A stretch of DNA of 64,000 nucleotides, from positions 38,600 to 102,599 of the forward strand of contig CAMDYG010000001.1 of NCBI GenBank assembly GCA_945910225.1. Direction: 5' to 3'. Positions 58,250 through 64,000 of the stretch are shown one piece after another; position 1 is the first letter of the stretch, and every line of letters begins with the position of its first letter. The notes under the pieces were generated by a model, which saw nothing but the letters and a program-made list of their open reading frames with translations, did not search any database and was not told the origin of the DNA. Source of the DNA: an uncultured Eubacterium sp. GTDB taxonomy: Bacteria > Bacillota > Clostridia > Lachnospirales > Lachnospiraceae. A program made the translations under genes and the position numbers.

Positions 58250-60712
58250 ATGCAGAGTAGATTTACCAGTAAAGCGCAGGAAGCACTTAATTATGCTGCA
58301 GATACTGCGGCTATGTTAGGACATGGTTATATAGGTTCAGAACATTTACTTATTGGACTGATTAAAGCAGAAGGAGGACTGGCTTCATCGGTACTCATTA
58401 ATAATGATGTTACAGATGAGAAAATAATTAATCTGGTGTGCCAGCTTATTGCACCAGATAGTGTGGTTAGTGTTAAAGAGCCATCCGGTTATACTCCGAG
58501 AGTAAGACACATACTCGATAACGCTGCAAGAGAGGCAGCGAGATTTAAATCAGAACTCATAGGTACAGAACATATACTTATTGCAATGATTAAGGAGACA
58601 GACAGTGTAGCATCAAGGTTATTAAACACAATAGGTGTGCCTGTTAAAAAGGTTTATGTGGATCTTCTTATGGCAATGGGAGAGGATGCTGGAAAGGTAA
58701 AAGATGATTTTCAGAATGGCAGACCTAAGGGTAGTGATAAAAGAAATACTGCAACTCTTGATCAGTACAGCAGGGATCTTACACAGATGGCAAGAGAGGG
58801 AAAACTTGATCCTGTCATAGGAAGAGAACAGGAGATCCAGAGAGTTATCCAGATACTTAGCAGAAGAACTAAGAATAATCCATGCCTGATTGGAGAACCG
58901 GGAGTAGGAAAAACAGCGATAGCAGAAGGACTTGCCGCAAGAATTGTTGAAGGAAATGTCCCGGAAACAATTAAAGATAAGAGACTTTTGACACTTGATC
59001 TTTCTGGCATGGTTGCAGGTTCAAAGTATCGTGGAGAGTTTGAAGAAAGAATTAAGAAGGTAATTGCAGAGGTAAGAAATGCGGGAAATGTACTCCTGTT
59101 TCTTGATGAAATACACACGATAATTGGTGCTGGTGGAGCAGAAGGCGCGATTGATGCGTCTAATATATTAAAGCCATCACTGGCAAGAGGCGAGATTCAG
59201 CTTATAGGGGCAACTACACTTGAAGAATACAGAAAGCATATTGAAAAAGATGCTGCACTTGAAAGAAGATTTCAGCCAGTTAAAGTTGAAGAACCTACAG
59301 TAGAGGAGGCAATACAGATTCTTCAGGGATTAAAAGGTAAATACGAAGAACATCATCATGTAACTATTACTGATGGTGCGGTTGTTGCGGCAGTTAAACT
59401 GTCAAAAAGATACATTAACGACAGATTTCTTCCAGATAAGGCAATAGATCTTATAGATGAAGCATCATCAAAGACAAGACTTGATGCATATGTTATGCCT
59501 GATTCTGTCAAGAAACTTGAAGCAGAAATAGAACAGCTTGTAAGAGATAAAGAGGAAGCTATCAGAAATGAAGCATATGAGCAGGCTGGGGATATTAAGA
59601 AAAAGCAGATTAAGAAAAAAGAACAGCTTGAAAAGATTACAAAGCAATGGCAGGATGATATAAAGGAATCGAACACTATTGTAGATGAAGATGAGATCGC
59701 TGATGTTGTTTCTATATGGACTAAAATTCCAGTTCAGAGGATTGCACAGGCAGAGTCAGACAAGCTTATGAAGCTTGAGAGTACCCTTCATGACAGGGTT
59801 ATTGGACAGGACGAGGCTGTGACTGCTGTTGCTAAGGCAATAAGAAGAGGAAGAGTTGGTCTTAAGGATCCTAAAAGACCGATTGGATCATTTTTATTCC
59901 TGGGACCTACAGGTGTAGGAAAAACAGAATTGTCTAAAGCGCTGGCAGATGCAATGTTTGGAACAGAGAATTCGCTCATAAGAGTTGATATGTCTGAATT
60001 TATGGAGAAGCACACAGTTTCAAAACTTATCGGTTCACCTCCAGGATATGTAGGATATGATGAGGGTGGACAGTTAAGTGAGAAAGTAAGACGCAATCCA
60101 TATTCTGTAATTTTGTTTGATGAGGTGGAAAAGGCTCATCCAGATGTATTTAATGTTCTTCTTCAGGTGCTTGATGATGGTCATATAACTGATTCAACTG
60201 GAAGAGTTGTGGATTTTAAGAATACTATTATTATTATGACAAGTAATGCCGGAGCGGAGAATATAGTTGCGCCTAAATCACTTGGATTCTCTTCGGGTTC
60301 AACACCACAGCAGAATCATGAAGAAATGAAAAGCAAAGTTATGGATGAGGTAAAGAGAATATTCAAACCTGAATTTATCAACAGAATTGATGATATTGTT
60401 GTATTCCATGTCCTTGGCAAGGAACAGATAGCGCAGATAGTTGATATCATGATAGCTGATGTCAATAAACGAATCATGGAACAGATGAAGTTGTCGATAG
60501 AGCTTGATGATGAAGCAAGACAATGGGTTGTCAATAAAGGATATGATTCAAAATATGGTGCAAGGCCACTGAGAAGAACTATTCAGAATGAGATAGAAGA
60601 TGTTCTTGCAGAGAAAATTCTCATGGGCAAAGTCCATAATGGCAACAGAGTTAAGATATCGGTTAAAGATAACAAGCTTAATTTCACACTGAAAAGAGGA
60701 ATTAACAAGTAA
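58250..60712 (+). CDS. clpC: ATP-dependent Clp protease ATPase subunit ClpC
   Basis: Two Walker A (GEPGVGKTAIAEGLA, GPTGVGKTELSKALA), N-terminal Clp_N repeats, UVR-like middle. Confidence 0.95.
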   Translation: MQSRFTSKAQEALNYAADTAAMLGHGYIGSEHLLIGLIKAEGGLASSVLINNDVTDEKIINLVCQLIAPDSVVSVKEPSGYTPRVRHILDNAAREAARFKSELIGTEHILIAMIKETDSVASRLLNTIGVPVKKVYVDLLMAMGEDAGKVKDDFQNGRPKGSDKRNTATLDQYSRDLTQMAREGKLDPVIGREQEIQRVIQILSRRTKNNPCLIGEPGVGKTAIAEGLAARIVEGNVPETIKDKRLLTLDLSGMVAGSKYRGEFEERIKKVIAEVRNAGNVLLFLDEIHTIIGAGGAEGAIDASNILKPSLARGEIQLIGATTLEEYRKHIEKDAALERRFQPVKVEEPTVEEAIQILQGLKGKYEEHHHVTITDGAVVAAVKLSKRYINDRFLPDKAIDLIDEASSKTRLDAYVMPDSVKKLEAEIEQLVRDKEEAIRNEAYEQAGDIKKKQIKKKEQLEKITKQWQDDIKESNTIVDEDEIADVVSIWTKIPVQRIAQAESDKLMKLESTLHDRVIGQDEAVTAVAKAIRRGRVGLKDPKRPIGSFLFLGPTGVGKTELSKALADAMFGTENSLIRVDMSEFMEKHTVSKLIGSPPGYVGYDEGGQLSEKVRRNPYSVILFDEVEKAHPDVFNVLLQVLDDGHITDSTGRVVDFKNTIIIMTSNAGAENIVAPKSLGFSSGSTPQQNHEEMKSKVMDEVKRIFKPEFINRIDDIVVFHVLGKEQIAQIVDIMIADVNKRIMEQMKLSIELDDEARQWVVNKGYDSKYGARPLRRTIQNEIEDVLAEKILMGKVHNGNRVKISVKDNKLNFTLKRGINK

Positions 60713-60725
60713 AAACATAAATTAA

Positions 60726-60770
60726 CAATAAACAACTGACAAACTGCTAGCGCTTTTTGTCAGTTTATTG
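60726..60770 (+). terminator. hairpin downstream of clpC
   Basis: CAATAAACAACTGACAAA...TTTGTCAGTTTATTG. Confidence 0.6.
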
Positions 60771-60814
60771 TATAATCTATATATACATTTCGTAACATAC
60801 AGGAGGATAATTAT

Positions 60815-61228
60815 ATGCCAGTGGTAAATGAATTGATTCGTTCAGAAGGGGATGGAGCAATCAGCTTTGGTAATTACAAGTTAGATACTAAGTCAAAGCT
60901 GTCTGATTTTGAGCATTGTGGAGATACATACAAGGTTAAGACATTTAATGAAATCACCAAGCTTGAAAAGAATGGATCTTTTGTATATGAATCTGTGCCA
61001 GGTACAGCTGTTAACGATTTTAAGGCGACAGACACAAGTGTATCATTTAATGTTGAAGGAAATCAGGATGCACAGATTACTTTAGGACTTGAGGAAGGTG
61101 CATCATATGATATCAGAATTAATAACAATGATGCGGGTACAATGGCTACCAACATGGGTGGAAAGCTTGTTCTTTCAGTTGAGTTTGATGGAGATAAGCC
61201 AGTTAAGGTTGATGTTAAGAAAGCATAA
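60815..61228 (+). CDS. conserved-looking small beta-rich hypothetical protein (137 aa)
   Basis: SD AGGAGG; MPVVNELIRSEGDGAISFGNYKLDTKSKLSDFEHCGDTYKVKTFNEITKLEKNG. Confidence 0.8.
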   Translation: MPVVNELIRSEGDGAISFGNYKLDTKSKLSDFEHCGDTYKVKTFNEITKLEKNGSFVYESVPGTAVNDFKATDTSVSFNVEGNQDAQITLGLEEGASYDIRINNNDAGTMATNMGGKLVLSVEFDGDKPVKVDVKKA

Positions 61229-61255
61229 TATTTAAAGATTATAATGGTGTATTAT

Positions 61256-61290
61256 TGGGTTGCTGCACAGGCTGTGGCAACCCTTTATGA
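61256..61290 (+). terminator. intrinsic terminator
   Basis: GGGTTGC...GCAACCC-TTT. Confidence 0.6.
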
Positions 61291-61319
61291 TATTTAAAAT
61301 TTTTTATTCAGGGGGATAC

Positions 61320-62699
61320 ATGGCAAAAGCAAAGACAACAGCGTTTTTTTGTAAGGAATGTGGTTATGAGTCAGCCAAATGGTTTGGACAGTGCCCAGCG
61401 TGTAAAGAGTGGAATACATTTGTCGAGGAACCTGTGGCTAAGAACAAATCAGCCAGGGGGATTGCATCGGTTAATCAGAAAGCAGTTAAAAATGCTGACT
61501 GCGTTCCAGTGGATATAGGAAATATAACATTTGAAGAAAATGACAGGATAACAACGGGAATAGCAGAACTGGACAGGGTGCTTGGAGGAGGCATAGTTGC
61601 GGGATCTCTGGTGCTGGTAGGTGGTGACCCGGGAATTGGAAAGTCAACGCTGCTATTGCAGATGTGCTTTAATCTTGCCCAGAATGGAAAAGATGTATTA
61701 TATATTTCAGGTGAGGAGTCGCTTAAACAGATCAAGCTTCGTGCAGACAGGATTGGCAAATGCAGTGGACAGATGAAATTATTATGTGAGACTAATCTTG
61801 ATAACATTGAGGGTGTATTAGCTGATGAAAAGCCGCAGATTGTAATAATTGATTCAATACAGACTATGTACAAGGAAGATGTTGCGGCAGCTCCGGGAAG
61901 TGTATCACAGGTAAGAGAGACAACATCTGTGCTGATGCAGCTTGCAAAGGGACTTAATATAACAATATTCATAGTTGGACATGTTACTAAGGAGGGAACA
62001 GTAGCAGGACCGAGAATGCTTGAACATATGGTTGATACTGTGTTGTATTTTGAGGGCGACAGGTATGCATCGTACAGGATATTAAGAGGAGTCAAGAACA
62101 GATTTGGTTCTACGAATGAAATCGGAGTGTTTGAAATGCAACAGAATGGGCTTGCAGAGGTGGAGAATCCTTCAGAGTATATGCTTAATGGAAGACCAGA
62201 GAATGCGTCTGGTTCTGCTGTAGTATGTCTGCTTGAGGGAACACGCCCTATAATGGTTGAGATTCAGGCACTTGTATGCGATTCTAATTTTGGAATGGCG
62301 AGGAGGACTGCAGCTGGAACGGATTATAACAGGGTAAATCTTCTTATGGCTGTTCTTGAAAAAAGGGCTGGTATACATTTGTCAGGTAGTGATGCTTATG
62401 TAAATGTGGCCGGAGGAATTAAAGTTAATGAGCCTGCGCTTGATCTGGGAATTGTTATGGCACTGGTAAGCAGTTTTAAAAACAGGGCAATTGATGAAAA
62501 GACAGTTATATTTGGTGAGGTTGGACTTGCAGGAGAGGTTCGTGCTGTGAGTCAGGTTCAGCAGAGAGTTAATGAAGCAGTTAAACTTGGATTTGAAACG
62601 TGCATATTACCTGGAGTGTGCTTGAAAAACATTAAGAAGAATGATAAAATTGAAATAATAGGTGTTAATAATGTGCAGGAAGTAATTAAATTAATATAA
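61320..62699 (+). CDS. radA: DNA repair protein RadA
   Basis: [55 protein letters not shown]. Confidence 0.95.
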   Translation: MAKAKTTAFFCKECGYESAKWFGQCPACKEWNTFVEEPVAKNKSARGIASVNQKAVKNADCVPVDIGNITFEENDRITTGIAELDRVLGGGIVAGSLVLVGGDPGIGKSTLLLQMCFNLAQNGKDVLYISGEESLKQIKLRADRIGKCSGQMKLLCETNLDNIEGVLADEKPQIVIIDSIQTMYKEDVAAAPGSVSQVRETTSVLMQLAKGLNITIFIVGHVTKEGTVAGPRMLEHMVDTVLYFEGDRYASYRILRGVKNRFGSTNEIGVFEMQQNGLAEVENPSEYMLNGRPENASGSAVVCLLEGTRPIMVEIQALVCDSNFGMARRTAAGTDYNRVNLLMAVLEKRAGIHLSGSDAYVNVAGGIKVNEPALDLGIVMALVSSFKNRAIDEKTVIFGEVGLAGEVRAVSQVQQRVNEAVKLGFETCILPGVCLKNIKKNDKIEIIGVNNVQEVIKLI

Positions 62700-62722
62700 G
62701 CACAGATGATGGGGGACTATGT

Positions 62723-63358
62723 ATGAGCAATGAAGCAATGGTTAATAACCTGACTAATATACTTAATGGACTTGACGATTCACAGGAAAAGCTTGAAAAA
62801 GATGCATTTGATGTTATTAATTCATCAGATACTTCCCTTAATCTTGTTAAGGAGAGTATGTCAAGTGTTGAAGAGATACTTGGGATGATTGAATCAATGA
62901 ATAAGGTTGTTGAAGAATCATCAGCTAAGATTAAGGAACTGGAGCAGCTGTCTAAGAAAATTGAAGAGTTTGCTGCTGTAATAGGTTCTATATCTAACAG
63001 GACTAATATTTTATCCCTTAATGCATCTATAGAAGCTGCACGGGCAGGTGAACATGGAAGGGGATTTGCGGTTGTTGCAAGTGAGGTAAGGAGTCTTGCT
63101 GCCCAATCAGCCAAATCATCTAAAGAAATAACAGATACAATCAATAAAGTTCAGACATCAGTTAACGAAACAGTTACCGCAATGAATGACATTTATGATA
63201 ATTCTGCCAAGCAGAAAGAAAAAGCAGATGGGGTCGGAAATGTACTTAAAAAAGTAATCGATGCGGCATATGCAGCTAATGAGGTTGCAAGAAATATAGA
63301 GAATGAGATAGCTTATCAGAGAGAAATAACGGATGAGGCTAAGAATGCTCTTAAGTAA
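62723..63358 (+). CDS. soluble methyl-accepting chemotaxis-type signalling domain protein
   Basis: [54 protein letters not shown] hairpin tip; no TM segment. Confidence 0.9.
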   Translation: MSNEAMVNNLTNILNGLDDSQEKLEKDAFDVINSSDTSLNLVKESMSSVEEILGMIESMNKVVEESSAKIKELEQLSKKIEEFAAVIGSISNRTNILSLNASIEAARAGEHGRGFAVVASEVRSLAAQSAKSSKEITDTINKVQTSVNETVTAMNDIYDNSAKQKEKADGVGNVLKKVIDAAYAANEVARNIENEIAYQREITDEAKNALK

Positions 63359-63404
63359 TAGTGCGTTTTGCAGAATATAATCAGGATAGTTAAAGAATTT
63401 TTAA

Positions 63405-63425
63405 AGGAGGCGGTATATGCCTCCT
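63405..63425 (+). promoter_or_regulatory. hairpin AGGAGGC-ggtatat-GCCTCCT upstream of the PNPOx gene
   Basis: Direct reading; could be a short terminator or a leader structure. Confidence 0.45.
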
Positions 63426-63444
63426 TATTTCAATGGAGGAAGAC

Positions 63445-63912
63445 ATGAGAAGAAAAGAACGTGAAATCAGTGATTATAATACAATGCTTACAATAGTAGA
63501 TAAATGCGATTGCATAAGGCTTGGATTTGTAGATGGGGAGGATGCATATATTGTGCCATTGAATTTTGGCTGTGAAAATAAAGATGGGCAGATGATAATA
63601 TATTGTCATGGCGCTAAAGAAGGAAAGAAAGCAGGACTTATAAAGCTGAATGGAAGAGTGTCATTTGAGATGGATACAAAACATGAACTGGTAGAAGCTG
63701 ACAGGGCGTGTGGCTATAGTTATCTGTATCAAAGTGTTATGGGAAAGGGCGAGATAGGATTTGTTGAAGAATATGATGAAAAGATACATGCGCTTGAAAT
63801 TATCATGAATCATTATTCTGATAACAGGAACTGGAAATTTGATGAAAAGGCGGTAAATTCGACTGCTGTAATAAAATTATGTGTGAAAGAATGGACAGCT
63901 AAAGAACATTAA
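63445..63912 (+). CDS. pyridoxamine 5'-phosphate oxidase-fold (NimA-like) flavoprotein
   Basis: CDCIRLGFVDGEDAYIVPLNFGCENKDGQMIIYCHGAKEGKKAGLIKLNGRVSFEMD. Confidence 0.85.
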   Translation: MRRKEREISDYNTMLTIVDKCDCIRLGFVDGEDAYIVPLNFGCENKDGQMIIYCHGAKEGKKAGLIKLNGRVSFEMDTKHELVEADRACGYSYLYQSVMGKGEIGFVEEYDEKIHALEIIMNHYSDNRNWKFDEKAVNSTAVIKLCVKEWTAKEH

Positions 63913-63954
63913 TAATAAAAATTGGATTTTTTTGAAGCTTTTTGGAAAAAGTTG

Positions 63955-63983
63955 TTGACAAGAGATAATGACTTTGATATTAT
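63955..63983 (+). promoter_or_regulatory. strong promoter TTGACA-17-TATTAT at right edge
   Basis: Direct reading; followed by tatacaagtcgccgcggt. Confidence 0.75.
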
Positions 63984-64000
63984 ATACAAGTCGCCGCGGT

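Overview
AT-rich, low-GC Firmicutes chromosome segment, probably Lachnospiraceae (inferred from gene content: pectin/uronate genes, mcsAB-clpC, SARP-type response regulator). It is densely coding, about 45 supported protein genes plus an edge-truncated membrane protein gene on the minus strand (1-1367) that the ORF track omits. Main points: (1) an operon-like cluster (metY-like / siroheme Fe-S reductase / TusA-like / thioredoxin-like / ThiS-like carrier ending GGG-Ala-Tyr / MoeB-ThiF-like E1 / JAMM protease) that looks like a protein-thiocarboxylate homocysteine or cysteine synthesis system needing proteolytic maturation of its carrier; (2) a 3035-aa surface protein with three repeated modules that each end in a Gly/Asn-rich GGNGG block, next to a LytS-like kinase / SARP-like response regulator pair; (3) a 30-codon Cys-rich leader ORF overlapping a hairpin and followed by a terminator-like hairpin ahead of mgtE; (4) two related palindromic intergenic elements with a shared core but divergent, internally complementary arms, and a separate ~270-nt foldback; (5) a MetR/MET-box-like palindrome inside the hairpin between a LysR gene and metE; (6) the right edge ends in a consensus promoter that may drive a stable RNA operon. 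No searches or folding programs were run. All family assignments come from reading motifs.
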